From Propionivibrio dicarboxylicus (GTDB taxonomy: Bacteria > Pseudomonadota > Gammaproteobacteria > Burkholderiales > Rhodocyclaceae), in assembly GCA_945902805.1 (NCBI GenBank), contig CAMDMZ010000002.1, positions 62,001 through 126,000 on the forward strand: a DNA stretch of 64,000 nt. Reading direction: 5' to 3'. The position numbers and the translations under genes are program-made. Numbering within the stretch: the stretch's first letter is position 1; each line of letters begins with the position of its first letter. The notes beneath the pieces are model-generated. The model saw nothing but the letters and a program-made list of their open reading frames with translations, searched no databases and was not told the origin of the DNA. This document shows positions 17,280 through 26,513 of this stretch, piece by piece.

Positions 17280-18754
17280 TTCGGTGCCGTGACCATATCC
17301 GATGCTTCAGGCGGCTGGATCGGCAGCCAAACGCGGAAGGTGGTGCCCTTGCCGAGTTCACTGTTCACAATGATTCGGCCATGGTGTTTTTCGACGATGC
17401 TGAATGACACCGATAAACCCAGTCCGGTACCTTTGCCGACCTGCTTGGTAGTAAAGAACGGATCGAAAATTCGCGTGATATTTTCCGGGGCAATGCCACT
17501 GCCCGTATCTTCGACCTCGATCCAGACTTCCTGGCCCACCTGCCCGGTGCGCAGGGTGACGATGCCTGATTTGTCGATGGCATGGGCGGCATTGACCAGC
17601 AGATTCATGAATACCTGGTTGAGTTGCGACGCCAGGCCGTAGATGAGCGGTAGCGAACCATACTGCTTGTTTACCACGGCTTTGTATTTGAGTTCGTTCC
17701 AGACGATGTTGAGCGTAGTGTCAAGGCCGGCATGGAGATCAACCCAATGCCAGTCATCTTCCGCACCGACACGGGAAAAGTCCTTCAGGTCCTGCACGAT
17801 CTTGCTGACGCGGTTGATGCCGTCCCGTGTTTCCGCCAGCAGCGATACGACGTCTTCGCGGAGGAAGCTGATTTCGAGATCTTGGTGCAATTGCTGCAGT
17901 TGTCCCCGAGTTCCGGCATCCAGCTTTGCTTCGGTTTGCTCATAGGTATCGAGCATCCTGAAGATGTCTTCCAGGTACTTATCCAACATGCCTAGATTGG
18001 AGAATACAAAACCGATCGGATTGTTGATTTCGTGCGCCACACCGGCGGCCAATTGGCCGATCGAGGCCATCTTTTCCGATTGCAGCAGTTGAACATGGGT
18101 GTCTTCCAGCTTTTTGTTCAACGCCGCCAGATCGCGCATCCGCAGGTCGGCGAGTTCTTGCGTGTGGGTGCGCTCGGCAATCTCGATGGTGAGTCGCTGA
18201 TTTGCCTGTTTCAGATCGATCGCCAGTTGTTCGATCGAACGCTTCTGCTCCAGATCTTGCAGCGCTTTGTAGGTGCGCAGAGTTGAATAGACGCAGGTAA
18301 ATAGCGTGTCGGCGGTCAGGTCGGGCTTGAGGCGGTAGTCGTCGATCTCGTAGTTGATAACCACTTCGCGCTGCGGTACGTAGCCCGACTGACCGGTGAG
18401 CAAGACAATGCGCACCAGGCGATTGCCGAGTTGCTGGCGAATATGGCGAACCAGAGTCAGGCCGGCATCGCTGGTTTCCATGACCACATCGAGCAGGATC
18501 AGAGCGATATCGGGGTGGGCGGCCAGCTTGGCCTTGCCTTCTTGTGCGGAAAAGGCGTCGAGCAGTTGCAGCGGGCGCCCCTCGATCACCATGTCCTGTA
18601 GCGATAAACGCATCACCGCATGGATATCCTGGGCATCGTCGACCAGTAGGACTTTCCATGCTGGCGCATTGGGGGCCAGTACAGCGACCGAGGTCACACC
18701 CTCGGCGGACGCGAACAGGGCATCAAATGGGTCTTGAGGTGGCGTCGGGTTCAT
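17270..18754 (-). CDS. Receiver-histidine kinase (REC, coiled coil, HisKA, HATPase)
   Basis: A soluble 494-residue signalling protein. An N-terminal receiver (about 33-150) has the acidic pair in LLVDDAQD and the probable phospho-Asp 89 in LLDVVMETSD. A long coiled coil (about 160-230) leads to a histidine kinase core with His 241 in AHEINNPIGFVFSN, an N box (NQVFMNLLVNAAHAID) and G boxes (EDTGSGIAPEN, GKGTGLGLSVSF). There is no membrane segment. Input is therefore probably phosphate from another kinase, such as the nearby Cache hybrid. The stop lies in repeat copy B. It follows mdlB on the same strand after 55 bases. Confidence 0.88.
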   Translation of the reverse strand: MNPTPPQDPFDALFASAEGVTSVAVLAPNAPAWKVLLVDDAQDIHAVMRLSLQDMVIEGRPLQLLDAFSAQEGKAKLAAHPDIALILLDVVMETSDAGLTLVRHIRQQLGNRLVRIVLLTGQSGYVPQREVVINYEIDDYRLKPDLTADTLFTCVYSTLRTYKALQDLEQKRSIEQLAIDLKQANQRLTIEIAERTHTQELADLRMRDLAALNKKLEDTHVQLLQSEKMASIGQLAAGVAHEINNPIGFVFSNLGMLDKYLEDIFRMLDTYEQTEAKLDAGTRGQLQQLHQDLEISFLREDVVSLLAETRDGINRVSKIVQDLKDFSRVGAEDDWHWVDLHAGLDTTLNIVWNELKYKAVVNKQYGSLPLIYGLASQLNQVFMNLLVNAAHAIDKSGIVTLRTGQVGQEVWIEVEDTGSGIAPENITRIFDPFFTTKQVGKGTGLGLSVSFSIVEKHHGRIIVNSELGKGTTFRVWLPIQPPEASDMVTAPNAV

Positions 18755-18809
18755 GGCGATGTCGGGATAAGCTTACGCTGGTCCGCGCGAGGATGACCGT
18801 AGTTGCGTG

Positions 18810-20570
18810 TTATTCGACTGCCGTTTCCAGCAACTGCAACCGATAAAGACGCTGGTAGATCCCACCTTCACGCGCCATCAATAGATCATGGCTGCCTTGT
18901 TCGTCGATGCGGCCGTGGTTCAGGACGACGATATGGTCGGCATGACGGATGGTCGATAGACGATGAGCGATGGCCACAATGGTGACTTTGCCGCGCAAGG
19001 TATCGAGGGCCTGCTGCACGATCTGCTCGGTCTCACTATCGACGTGCGCAGTGGCTTCGTCGAGGAACAGGATGCGCGGGTTCCCGGCCAGAGCGCGGGC
19101 AATCGCGATCAGTTGCTTCTGCCCGGTCGAGAGTCTCGCGCCGCCTTCGCCGAGCACGGTGTTGTAGCCAACTTCGAGCTGGGCGATGAAGTCGGCGCAG
19201 CGGGCGGCAGTGGCGGCGGCGACAACCTGATCGCTTGTCAGCTGACGGCCCATGCTGATGTTTTCGTGCACGCTGGCGGCGAGCAGGAAAGGATCTTGCG
19301 GCACCAGGCCGACGCGATCGCGAAAGTGTTCGTCATCGATCAATTCCAGCGGAATGCCGTCGATCTCGATACGCCCGCTCTGCGCCTGATAAAAGCGTAG
19401 CAGCAGCGAGAGCAGCGTCGATTTGCCGCTGCCGGTGTGGCCGACGATGCCGTAGAAGCCGCCGGCGGGAATCGGCAGGCAAACATCGTGCAAGACCGGC
19501 GCATCGGCGCTATAGCCGAAGCTCAGGTGATGGATGGCCAGCGCACCACGTTCGATGCGTCGGTTGCCAGCAATCGGCACCGTCGCCGTTTCGGTCAGCA
19601 GGGTATTCACCCGCGATGCGGCGACCACCGCCTGCTGCAATTGCCCGAACTGCAGGGTGATCTGGATCAGCGGATCGACGACGCGGCCGATGTAGCTGAC
19701 GAAGGCATACAGGATGCCGACCTCCAGGCCATCGAGCGGCCGTTGGCCGAAGCCGTAGATGACGATGGCCAGCAGGATCACGTTGAGCAGATCCAGCATC
19801 GGCCGCAGTAGCCAGGCGTTGGCCCGCAACTCGGCGAGGCGGGCGCTGTAGTGGTCGATGTTGGTGGTTTCGAAACGGTGGGCGAAGCGCGTTTCGGCAT
19901 TGCTCGCCTGCAGGATGGCCATGCCGGCGATGGATTCGGCCATCTGGGCATTGATGTCGCTGCGCAACTGGCGCGCACGGGTGACGGCGGGCGAACTCCA
20001 GCGCTGGTAGAACCACACAATCAGGACCACGGCGGGGATCAGCACGACAACGATCAGCATCAGGCGCCAATCCAGCCAGGCCATGGCGACGAAGGCGCCG
20101 GCGACGACGATGCTGCTGTCGAGCATGACGAACAGCACCTGGACGTAGAGATTCTTGACCTGCTCGGTGTCGTTGGTGACGCGACTGACTAACTGCCCGG
20201 TGATGGCCTTGTCGAAAAAACTCATCGGCAGGCGCATGACGTGATTGAACACTTGCTCACGCAGGCGTCGCACGGAGCGCATTGCCACGCCTGCCAGGCG
20301 CACCAGTTGGCTATAACGCAGGAGGCTGGCGCAGGCACCCGTGACAAGAATTGCTGCCAGCAGCCAGGCCATGGAGCCAACGTCAAAATTGCGCGGCAAC
20401 AGGTAACTGTCGATGAAGTGCTTACCGAGCAGCGGACCCAGCGACTCGAGCAGGGCGGCGACGATCAGCCAGATCGCGCCCCGGTTGAGATGCTGGCGCT
20501 CCGGCTCGGCGGTACGGCGCAGCAAGGCGATGGCGGACCAGTAACCGGACTTGGTGTTCGTGGTCGTCAT
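18810..20570 (-). CDS. mdlB: MdlB-like ABC exporter half-transporter
   Basis: A 586-residue type IV ABC exporter subunit: six membrane helices in the first 320 residues, then an ATPase domain with Walker A GHTGSGKST, signature LSTGQKQLIAIARAL, Walker B ILFLDEATAHVD and the H-loop histidine in IVAIAHRLST. The signature LSTGQ differs from LSGGQ, and the length matches E. coli MdlB (593). The start at 20570 overlaps the stop of the mdlA-like gene (ATGA), as expected for two halves of a heterodimer. The substrate is unknown; relatives export drugs or lipids. Confidence 0.85.
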   Translation of the reverse strand: MTTTNTKSGYWSAIALLRRTAEPERQHLNRGAIWLIVAALLESLGPLLGKHFIDSYLLPRNFDVGSMAWLLAAILVTGACASLLRYSQLVRLAGVAMRSVRRLREQVFNHVMRLPMSFFDKAITGQLVSRVTNDTEQVKNLYVQVLFVMLDSSIVVAGAFVAMAWLDWRLMLIVVVLIPAVVLIVWFYQRWSSPAVTRARQLRSDINAQMAESIAGMAILQASNAETRFAHRFETTNIDHYSARLAELRANAWLLRPMLDLLNVILLAIVIYGFGQRPLDGLEVGILYAFVSYIGRVVDPLIQITLQFGQLQQAVVAASRVNTLLTETATVPIAGNRRIERGALAIHHLSFGYSADAPVLHDVCLPIPAGGFYGIVGHTGSGKSTLLSLLLRFYQAQSGRIEIDGIPLELIDDEHFRDRVGLVPQDPFLLAASVHENISMGRQLTSDQVVAAATAARCADFIAQLEVGYNTVLGEGGARLSTGQKQLIAIARALAGNPRILFLDEATAHVDSETEQIVQQALDTLRGKVTIVAIAHRLSTIRHADHIVVLNHGRIDEQGSHDLLMAREGGIYQRLYRLQLLETAVE

Positions 20571-22339
20571 GCCGCGTCCAGACTGGCTTCGAGTTGCTGG
20601 TAGCGCCATTGCGCGGCGTACCAGCCGTCGCGTTCGAGGAGCGCCGCGTGCGTGCCGCGTTCGACGATACGGCCGTGCTCAAGGACCAGGATTTCATCCG
20701 CTTCCATCACCGCCGAGAGGCGATGGCTGACGACGATCATGCCGCCGGACGAGACCCGGCGACGGTTGCGCAGGTGTTGCAGGATGTCCGATTCGGTTTG
20801 CGTATCGACGGCTGACAGGGCGTCGTCGAGCAGCAGCAGCGGGGCGTCGGCCAACAAAGCGCGGGCAATGGCAACGCGTTGCCGCTGGCCGCCGGAAAGG
20901 GTCACGCCGCGTTCGCCCACGGGCGTGTCGTAGCCCTGCGGAAAGCGCAGGATATCGTCGTGAATCGCGGCCAGCCTGGCCGCCTGTTCGATATCGGCGC
21001 GGCTCGCATCCGCTTTGCCCAGGGCGATGTTCTCGGCAATGCTGGCGGAAAACAGGAAAGCTTCCTGAGGCACCCAGCGCAGGGCATCGTGCAAGGCTTC
21101 CATCCGGTAATCGGCGAGAACGTGCCCGCCCCAAGTGAGCTTGCCGGATTGCGCCTCATATTGGCGCAGGATCAGGCGCACGATGCTGGATTTGCCAGCC
21201 CCCGTAGCGCCGACCAAGCCCAAGGTGGCGCCGGCAGCGAGGGTGAAACTGACGTGATTCAGCGCGGCATCGCGCTGCCCTGGGTAATGGAAACTGATGT
21301 CGTCAAAATGCAGGCTGTCCGCCGTTCGTGTCTGCAGATGGCCGTGATCATTGACCGACAATGCCGTGTTCAGCACCGGCTCCAGACGCGCCCAGGCGGC
21401 GCGGCCGCGTTCGAGTAGCGAGAGCACCCAGCCGGCAGCAAACATCGGCCAGATCAGTTGCACCAGATACATGCTGAAGGCAGTGAGGGCGCCAACGGTG
21501 AGTTCGCCCTGCCAGACCAGGTAGCCGCCCATGCCGAGAATCAGCGCACCGGCCAGCACCAGGGTGAGGCCGACCGAGGGCTCATACGCGGCCTCCCAGC
21601 GCTGAGCGCGCAGGCTGGCTTCGGCGGCGCTTTCAGCCAGTTGGGCGAAATCTTTGGCGGTGCGTTGCTCAAGCCCGAGAGCGCGCACGGTACGTACGCC
21701 GGAAAGGGTTTCCTGGGTGAAATCGTTGAGCTGCGAAAATCGTTTGAGGGAGTCTTTCGAAGCCAGGTGGATCTGGTTGGAAATTCGCCAGAAGGCCATG
21801 GCCATCAGCGGGAAAGGCGCCAGTGCCACCAGGGCCAGACGGCCGTCGATAGCCAGTGACATCATCGCCACCACCATGATTAGCGTCAGCGTGCCGTCGA
21901 AGCCGGCCAGAAATGCTTCACCGGCCGCCATCTCGACGGCGTCAACGTCGTTGGTGGCCAGCGCCATCAAATCGCCGGTGCGCTGCTGCTGGAAGAAGGC
22001 CGGGCCTTGGGAAGCGAGTCGCTGGTAGAGGCCGATGCGCAGTTCGCGTCCGAGGCGATAGCTGGCGGCAAACAATTGCAGGCGCCAGGCAACGCGAAAG
22101 CCGTAGATACCGGCGCCGGTCGCCAGCATCAGCAACAGGCGCGGTAGCAATGCGTCGCCATGCAGCGTCCCATTGGCCAGGCCGTCAACTAGCGCGCCGA
22201 CCTGACGCGGTAGCGAAACTGTGAGCGCGGCAACGGCGGCCAGCATGATCGCCGACAGCAAATACGGCCGCCAGTTTTGTCGCGCGTAGACGGCGACGAG
22301 ATGGGAGAGCGTTTGCGGAAAGGGTGCGTGGTCGCGCAT
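20567..22339 (-). CDS. mdlA: MdlA-like ABC exporter half-transporter
   Basis: A 590-residue partner exporter, the same length as E. coli MdlA, and sharing the TGDLMALATNDVDAVEMAAGE block of that protein. The membrane domain is followed by an ATPase with Walker A GATGAGKSS, signature [16 protein letters not shown], Walker B LLLLDDALSAVD and H-loop SHRLSA. An in-frame extension upstream to 22660 is antisense to gltL and is rejected; ATG 22339 is the natural start. Walker B here ends in Asp (LLDDA) where the partner has Glu (LLDEA), so the two ATP sites are probably unequal. Repeat copy C lies immediately upstream, between gltL and this gene. Confidence 0.85.
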   Translation of the reverse strand: MRDHAPFPQTLSHLVAVYARQNWRPYLLSAIMLAAVAALTVSLPRQVGALVDGLANGTLHGDALLPRLLLMLATGAGIYGFRVAWRLQLFAASYRLGRELRIGLYQRLASQGPAFFQQQRTGDLMALATNDVDAVEMAAGEAFLAGFDGTLTLIMVVAMMSLAIDGRLALVALAPFPLMAMAFWRISNQIHLASKDSLKRFSQLNDFTQETLSGVRTVRALGLEQRTAKDFAQLAESAAEASLRAQRWEAAYEPSVGLTLVLAGALILGMGGYLVWQGELTVGALTAFSMYLVQLIWPMFAAGWVLSLLERGRAAWARLEPVLNTALSVNDHGHLQTRTADSLHFDDISFHYPGQRDAALNHVSFTLAAGATLGLVGATGAGKSSIVRLILRQYEAQSGKLTWGGHVLADYRMEALHDALRWVPQEAFLFSASIAENIALGKADASRADIEQAARLAAIHDDILRFPQGYDTPVGERGVTLSGGQRQRVAIARALLADAPLLLLDDALSAVDTQTESDILQHLRNRRRVSSGGMIVVSHRLSAVMEADEILVLEHGRIVERGTHAALLERDGWYAAQWRYQQLEASLDAA

Positions 22340-22342
22340 GGG

Positions 22343-22368
22343 CACCGTCCCGCCAGAACCGACTTTTT
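22343..22368 (-). repeat. Dispersed 26-bp repeat, copy C (gltL-mdlA junction)
   Basis: On the minus strand it reads AAAAAGTCGGTTCTGGC then GGGACGGTG, two changes from consensus. It fills most of the 44-base gap between the gltL stop and the mdlA start. Confidence 0.85.
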
Positions 22369-22383
22369 GAGTCAGTGTGGAAC

Positions 22384-23133
22384 TCAGTGCGACAGGATCT
22401 TCGACAGGAATTGCTGCGCGCGCTCGGAGCGCGGCGTGCCGAAGAAGTCGTCCTTGGTGGCGTCTTCGACGATATTGCCGTTGTCCATGAAGATGACGCG
22501 ATTGGAGACTTTGCGTGCAAACCCCATTTCGTGCGTGACACACATCATGGTCATGCCTTCCTTGGCCAGTTGGACCATGACGTCGAGCACTTCGTTGACC
22601 ATTTCCGGGTCCAGGGCCGAGGTGGGTTCGTCGAACAGCATGCAGATCGGATCCATGCACAGGGCGCGGGCAATGGCGACGCGTTGCTGCTGGCCGCCGG
22701 AAAGCTGGCCCGGATGCTTGTGCGCATGCGCCTTGAGGCCAACGCGGTCGAGCAGTTTCATGGTCTTGGCGTGCGCCTCGTCCTTGCTGCGGCCGAGCAC
22801 CTTGATCTGGGCGATCGACAGGTTGTCGGTAATGGTCATGTGCGGAAAGAGTTCGAAGTGCTGGAACACCATGCCGACGTGAGCACGCAGTTTGGGTAGA
22901 TTAGTTTTCGGATCGCCCACCGAAATGCCCTTGACGGTGATGTCGCCCTGCTGGAAGGCTTCGAGGCCGTTCACGCACTTGATCAAGGTCGATTTGCCAG
23001 AGCCGGACGGGCCACAGACGACGATGACTTCGCCCTTGGCGACCGAGGTGGTGCAGTCGGTCAGCACCTTGAAGTCGCCATACCACTTGCTGACGTTGTT
23101 GATCTTGATCATCGCTTCGGGCATTTCAGACAT
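22384..23133 (-). CDS. gltL: Glutamate/aspartate ABC transporter ATPase GltL
   Basis: A 249-residue ATPase nearly collinear with E. coli GltL (241). It has Walker [10 protein letters not shown], signature [16 protein letters not shown], Walker [16 protein letters not shown] and the switch histidine in [15 protein letters not shown]. It energises uptake of glutamate and aspartate through the GltJK permease. The start at 23133 has a GAGG ribosome site; in-frame Met codons just downstream are alternatives. It is the last gene of gltIJKL, 35 bases after gltK, and is followed after repeat copy C by mdlAB on the same strand. Confidence 0.94.
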   Translation of the reverse strand: MSEMPEAMIKINNVSKWYGDFKVLTDCTTSVAKGEVIVVCGPSGSGKSTLIKCVNGLEAFQQGDITVKGISVGDPKTNLPKLRAHVGMVFQHFELFPHMTITDNLSIAQIKVLGRSKDEAHAKTMKLLDRVGLKAHAHKHPGQLSGGQQQRVAIARALCMDPICMLFDEPTSALDPEMVNEVLDVMVQLAKEGMTMMCVTHEMGFARKVSNRVIFMDNGNIVEDATKDDFFGTPRSERAQQFLSKILSH

Positions 23134-23168
23134 GGGAACCTCGGAAACTCAGGTGTGGAAATCAACGC

Positions 23169-23834
23169 TCAGCGCTTGATGGCGATGCGCTTTTGCAGGC
23201 GTTTGACAACGTAGGACAGGGCAAACGACAGGCTGAAATAGACGATGGCGACAAAGATGATCATCTCGACCGGACGGTTGTAGTTCTTGCCCGCCACTTC
23301 GGCGGCCTTGAGCATGTCCTTGGCGCCGATGGCATACACAAGTGACGTGTCCTGAAACAGCACAATGGTTTGCGTCAGCAGTACCGGCAGCATGTTGCGG
23401 AAAGCCTGCGGCAGGACCACGAAGCGCATCACCTGGCTATAGGTGAAGCCCATCGCCTGGCCGGCGGCAACCTGGCCCTTGGGAATGCCCTGGATGCCGG
23501 CGCGCATGATTTCGCAGAAAAATGCCGCTTCAAAGGCGGTGAAGGTGACGAGCGCCGAGGTTTCAGCGCCCATCGGTTTGCCGGTGATCAGCGGAATGAC
23601 CAGGTAGAACCAGAGGATGACCATCACCAGCGGAATCGACCGCATGATGTTCACGTACCAACTCGCGGCTGCAGCCAGTGGGCCAATCGAGGAAAGACGC
23701 GCGAGGGCCAGGAAGGTGCCGATGATGATGCCGCCCGTCATGGCGACGAAAGTCAGCTTGAAGGTGAATTGCAGGCCAGACCAAATGAAGGGCAGGCTGG
23801 CGACGATGACGCTGAAGTCGAAAGTGGAAAACAT
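23169..23834 (-). CDS. gltK: Glutamate/aspartate ABC transporter permease GltK
   Basis: A 221-residue permease of the amino-acid (HisM) family; E. coli GltK has 224. About five membrane helices are visible, with the EAA-type loop GQVAAGQAMGFTYSQVMRFV. The start ATG 23834 shares one base with the gltJ stop (TGATG), which shows coupling; a much longer open frame upstream is only antisense or other-frame sequence. It forms the heterodimeric channel with GltJ. Confidence 0.93.
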   Translation of the reverse strand: MFSTFDFSVIVASLPFIWSGLQFTFKLTFVAMTGGIIIGTFLALARLSSIGPLAAAASWYVNIMRSIPLVMVILWFYLVIPLITGKPMGAETSALVTFTAFEAAFFCEIMRAGIQGIPKGQVAAGQAMGFTYSQVMRFVVLPQAFRNMLPVLLTQTIVLFQDTSLVYAIGAKDMLKAAEVAGKNYNRPVEMIIFVAIVYFSLSFALSYVVKRLQKRIAIKR

Positions 23835-24571
23835 CAGTGTTGCCCCGCGATGTTGCCGGGAATCTGCGCGCGTTTTTCGATGACGGCCATGACGCGATTG
23901 GCGGTGAAGGCGCAGACGAAGTAGAGCACGGTGACGGCGAGGAAGGTTTCGATGCCTTGCTCGGAATCCTCCTGCATTTGCCGCGCCTGGAACGTGAGTT
24001 CCATGACACCAATGGCGAAGGCGACGGAGGAGTTCTTGAAGACGTTCATGAACTCGGAGGTGAGCGGCGGGATGACCATGCGCAATGCGGTGGGCAGCAG
24101 GATGTAGCGATAGGTTTGCGGCAGCGTAAAGCCCATCGCCAGGCCGGCCATGCGTTGGCCGTGGGTGATGCTCTGGATGCCGGCGCGAACTTGTTCGGCG
24201 ACGCGCGACGAGGTAAAGAAGCCGAGGCAGATCGTCGCCGTCATGAACTCCTTGGCCGGCATGTCCTGCTTGACCCACAGACCCCATTCGCGCGGCAGCA
24301 ATTCGGGAACGACAAAGAACCAGAGGAACATCTGCACCAGCAGCGGGATATTGCGGAACAGTTCGACCCATGCTGTGGAGATTGCAACCACCACTTTGGA
24401 CGGCGCGGTACGCAGCACGCCGACGGCGATGCCCAGCGTGAGTGCGATTACCCAGGCCGAGAGCGAGACCGCAACGGTCCAGCCGAAGCCTGTGATCAGC
24501 CAATCAAGGTAGGTTTCATCCCCGCCTTTGATCTGTTCAAGGTAGATGCCCCAGTTCCAGTGGTAGTTCAT
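23834..24571 (-). CDS. gltJ: Glutamate/aspartate ABC transporter permease GltJ
   Basis: A 245-residue inner-membrane permease, matching E. coli GltJ (246) in length and in its N-terminal MNYHWNWGIYL segment. The EAA loop reads GQRMAGLAMGFTLPQTYRYI. It works with GltK. It begins 90 bases downstream of gltI, a gap that holds a hairpin and repeat copy D. Confidence 0.93.
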   Translation of the reverse strand: MNYHWNWGIYLEQIKGGDETYLDWLITGFGWTVAVSLSAWVIALTLGIAVGVLRTAPSKVVVAISTAWVELFRNIPLLVQMFLWFFVVPELLPREWGLWVKQDMPAKEFMTATICLGFFTSSRVAEQVRAGIQSITHGQRMAGLAMGFTLPQTYRYILLPTALRMVIPPLTSEFMNVFKNSSVAFAIGVMELTFQARQMQEDSEQGIETFLAVTVLYFVCAFTANRVMAVIEKRAQIPGNIAGQH

Positions 24572-24616
24572 GGCGAACCTGAAGAAGTGAAAAAGATGGG
24601 GTCAGAAACGGCAGAG

Positions 24617-24642
24617 CGGCGCCCATTGATAGAAGAGCGCCG
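24617..24642 (-). promoter_or_regulatory. Hairpin in the gltI-gltJ gap
   Basis: CGGCGC (24617-24622) and GCGCCG (24637-24642) are perfect reverse complements with a 14-base loop, placed just after gltI and abutting repeat copy D. No T-run follows, so it looks more like an mRNA stabiliser or processing site, which would favour higher gltI expression, than a full terminator. The role is inferred from position only. Confidence 0.4.
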
Positions 24643-24663
24643 TCCCGCCAGAGCCGACTTATT
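24638..24663 (-). repeat. Dispersed 26-bp repeat, copy D (overlaps gltI stop)
   Basis: Minus-strand reading AATAAGTCGGCTCTGGC then GGGACGGCG, two changes from consensus. Its first bases overlap the TAA stop codon of gltI. Confidence 0.8.
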
Positions 24664-25567
24664 ACTTCTTGGCGTTATACGCCTCGGCCGGGGCGTCGCT
24701 CGGGGCCTTGATCAGTTCCTTGAGTTTGTCGCTCATCGGGAAGTTGAGGCTGGCACCCTTGGGCGGGATCGCGCCCATGAACCACTTGGCATAGAGTTTG
24801 TCAATTTCGCCACTCTTCATCAGGCTGTTTACGGCGTCGTCGACCACTTTTTTGAACTTCGGATCGTCCTTGCGCAGCATGATGGCGATCGGCTCGATGT
24901 TCAGCACTTCGCCGACGATGGCGTAGTCGTTCGGCGTCTTCGAGTTGACCATGAGGCCGGCCAGTAGGTTGTCATCCATGACGAAGGCGACGGCGCGATC
25001 GGTTTCCAGCATCAGGAAGGAGTCGGCGTGGTCTTTGCCATAGACTTCCTTAAAGTCGATGTGCTTGCCCTTTTCATGGCTGCGCATCAATTGGACCGAG
25101 GTAGTGCCGGTGGTGGTGGCGACCGGTTTGCCGTTGAGTTCATCGAGACCCTTGATACCCGAGGCCTTCTTGACCGCCATGCGGACGTTGGTGACAAAGG
25201 TGGTCGGGGCGAAATCCACCTGTTTCTTGCGCGCTTCGTTATTGGTGGTCGAGCCGCACTCGAGATCGACGGTGCCGTTGGTGACCAGCGGGATACGGTT
25301 CTGCGACGTGACCGGTGTCTGATTAACCTTCAGATTCGGCAGCTTGAGCTCGGCCTTGACGGCATCGACGATCTTGTTGCAGATGTCGATGTGGTAGCCG
25401 ACCGGCTGCTGCTTGTCATCAAGATAGGACAACGGTAGCGAGGACTCGCGGATGCCCATGGTGATGGCGCCGCTTTCCTTGACCTTGGCCAGTGTATCGG
25501 CCATGACGGGGGCCGAGAGGGTGAGGGCCAGGGCGGCAAACAGCAGTGAGTGACGGGGTGACTTCAT
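24662..25567 (-). CDS. gltI: Glutamate/aspartate periplasmic binding protein GltI
   Basis: A 301-residue periplasmic binding protein for acidic amino acids, E. coli GltI being 302. A signal peptide (MKSPRHSLLFAALALTLSAP then VMA) precedes the mature start DTLAKVKESGAITMGIRESS. Family signatures are PLSYLDDKQQPVGYHIDIC and VDLECGSTTNNEARKKQVDF. A strong AAGGAGA ribosome site lies six bases before ATG 25567. A dyad and a -10-like TATGAT upstream mark a probable promoter for the whole operon. Confidence 0.94.
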   Translation of the reverse strand: MKSPRHSLLFAALALTLSAPVMADTLAKVKESGAITMGIRESSLPLSYLDDKQQPVGYHIDICNKIVDAVKAELKLPNLKVNQTPVTSQNRIPLVTNGTVDLECGSTTNNEARKKQVDFAPTTFVTNVRMAVKKASGIKGLDELNGKPVATTTGTTSVQLMRSHEKGKHIDFKEVYGKDHADSFLMLETDRAVAFVMDDNLLAGLMVNSKTPNDYAIVGEVLNIEPIAIMLRKDDPKFKKVVDDAVNSLMKSGEIDKLYAKWFMGAIPPKGASLNFPMSDKLKELIKAPSDAPAEAYNAKK

Positions 25568-25605
25568 TGCGCTATCTCCTTAGGCATAGAGAGGAAAATC
25601 GATTT

Positions 25606-25631
25606 GACGGTTGTGACCGTCGTTGATCATA
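25606..25631 (-). promoter_or_regulatory. Probable glt promoter -10 with overlapping dyad
   Basis: On the minus strand TATGAT (25631-25626) is a good -10 hexamer without a clear -35. Just downstream, GACGGT (25606-25611) and ACCGTC (25616-25621) form a perfect 6-bp dyad with a 4-base centre, where the transcription start would fall. This is a plausible operator for the gltI operon; the regulator is unknown. Confidence 0.45.
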
Positions 25632-25665
25632 ACGGAAATCCGAACGCGCAGGGCTTGCCGCAACA

Positions 25666-25693
25666 AGCTCTTCACGCACGCCGGAGAAGAGCT
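25666..25693 (-). terminator. Hairpin at the end of the FFLxDLY gene
   Basis: AGCTCTTC (25666-25673) and GAAGAGCT (25686-25693) are perfect 8-base reverse complements with a 12-base loop, overlapping the stop codon of the minus-strand gene that ends at 25692. The U-tract is absent (TGTTG follows), so intrinsic termination is uncertain. Confidence 0.4.
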
Positions 25694-26417
25694 ACTCGCC
25701 GCTGAAAAACTGTTCCATCAAGCGGGTTTCGCGCTCGAGGATCGTCGCCAGGAAATAGTCGGCACCGTGCATGTTCTTGAAAGCGACGAAGCCGTGCTGC
25801 AGGAAGCTATGCAGATTGCCAAGGCCTGCCATTTCGGCGGGCGCCTTCATCATCTTCAGGGTGACTCCGAGCAGCGGCATTCGCGTCAGGCGATCGAGGG
25901 TGGCGCCAATGTCTTCAACCAGCTTGAGCTGCACGATACGGTCATCGCGACGGCCACAAGCGCGATACGCTCCAGCGTATGTTTGGTCGTCGATTTGGTT
26001 GATTTGTTTCACCGCGCGCAACTGCGTGACCATGTCGGCATCGAGCGATTCGGAGATCGCATCCATGCGTATCGCTTCGACCAGCGTGAATAGCGCGCGC
26101 GCCGGCAGCATGGCAACCAGGGTGGGGATGATGCGTGCGACTTCGCTATCGCGGGCGGTGAAATCCTTGGTGCCGTAGAGCTCGTCGAGGAAAAATTCGG
26201 CGGCTGGCCGATAGCGTGGATCAGCCAAGAGATCCGGGTAGGTACGAGCCAGCCGATTTGACTGCCAAGCCTTGAGTCGCAGGTGATCGTCTGGCGCCGG
26301 ATCGGCGCACCGCGCCTGACGCAGGCGACTGACCTCATCGAGATGATGACGCAAGGCAGCGCCCAAGGCTTCCTTGTTCAGAGGCGCAGTTGGGGATGAA
26401 TCTTTGTCGCTTGGCAT
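25692..26417 (-). CDS. FFLxDLY-motif conserved protein
   Basis: A 241-residue soluble, helix-rich protein. Residues near 77 read EFFLDELYGTKDFTARD, matching the conserved proteobacterial family named after its FFLEELY motif; that family's function is unknown to me. Further features are the PTLVAMLPARALFTLVEAI helix and a C-terminal GLGNLHSFLQHGFVAFKNM stretch. There is no signal peptide or membrane helix. It lies upstream of gltI on the same strand but is separated from it by a hairpin and the probable glt promoter, and it is divergent from the aldehyde dehydrogenase gene. Confidence 0.7.
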   Translation of the reverse strand: MPSDKDSSPTAPLNKEALGAALRHHLDEVSRLRQARCADPAPDDHLRLKAWQSNRLARTYPDLLADPRYRPAAEFFLDELYGTKDFTARDSEVARIIPTLVAMLPARALFTLVEAIRMDAISESLDADMVTQLRAVKQINQIDDQTYAGAYRACGRRDDRIVQLKLVEDIGATLDRLTRMPLLGVTLKMMKAPAEMAGLGNLHSFLQHGFVAFKNMHGADYFLATILERETRLMEQFFSGE

Positions 26418-26513
26418 GTGGCAATTATCGACAATCCGGAGCGGTCCTCGTTAGAGTTCGCGGCCTAAATGGCCGGTGGCGCGCAGAGTAGACTCATCGG
26501 AGGAGGAATGCCC

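Noticed and set aside
22343-22368. The 26-bp repeat as an intrinsic terminator because of its T-run
   Set aside because: The bases before the T-run do not form a stem of more than about three pairs, and other copies lie inside coding sequence or in the opposite orientation.
22340-22660. N-terminal extension of the MdlA-like protein
   Set aside because: The extension is the other frame of gltL and repeat copy C; starting at 22339 gives the normal family length.
23835-24503. Long upstream extension of gltK
   Set aside because: The extension overlaps gltJ in another frame; the ATG sharing a base with the gltJ stop is the true start.
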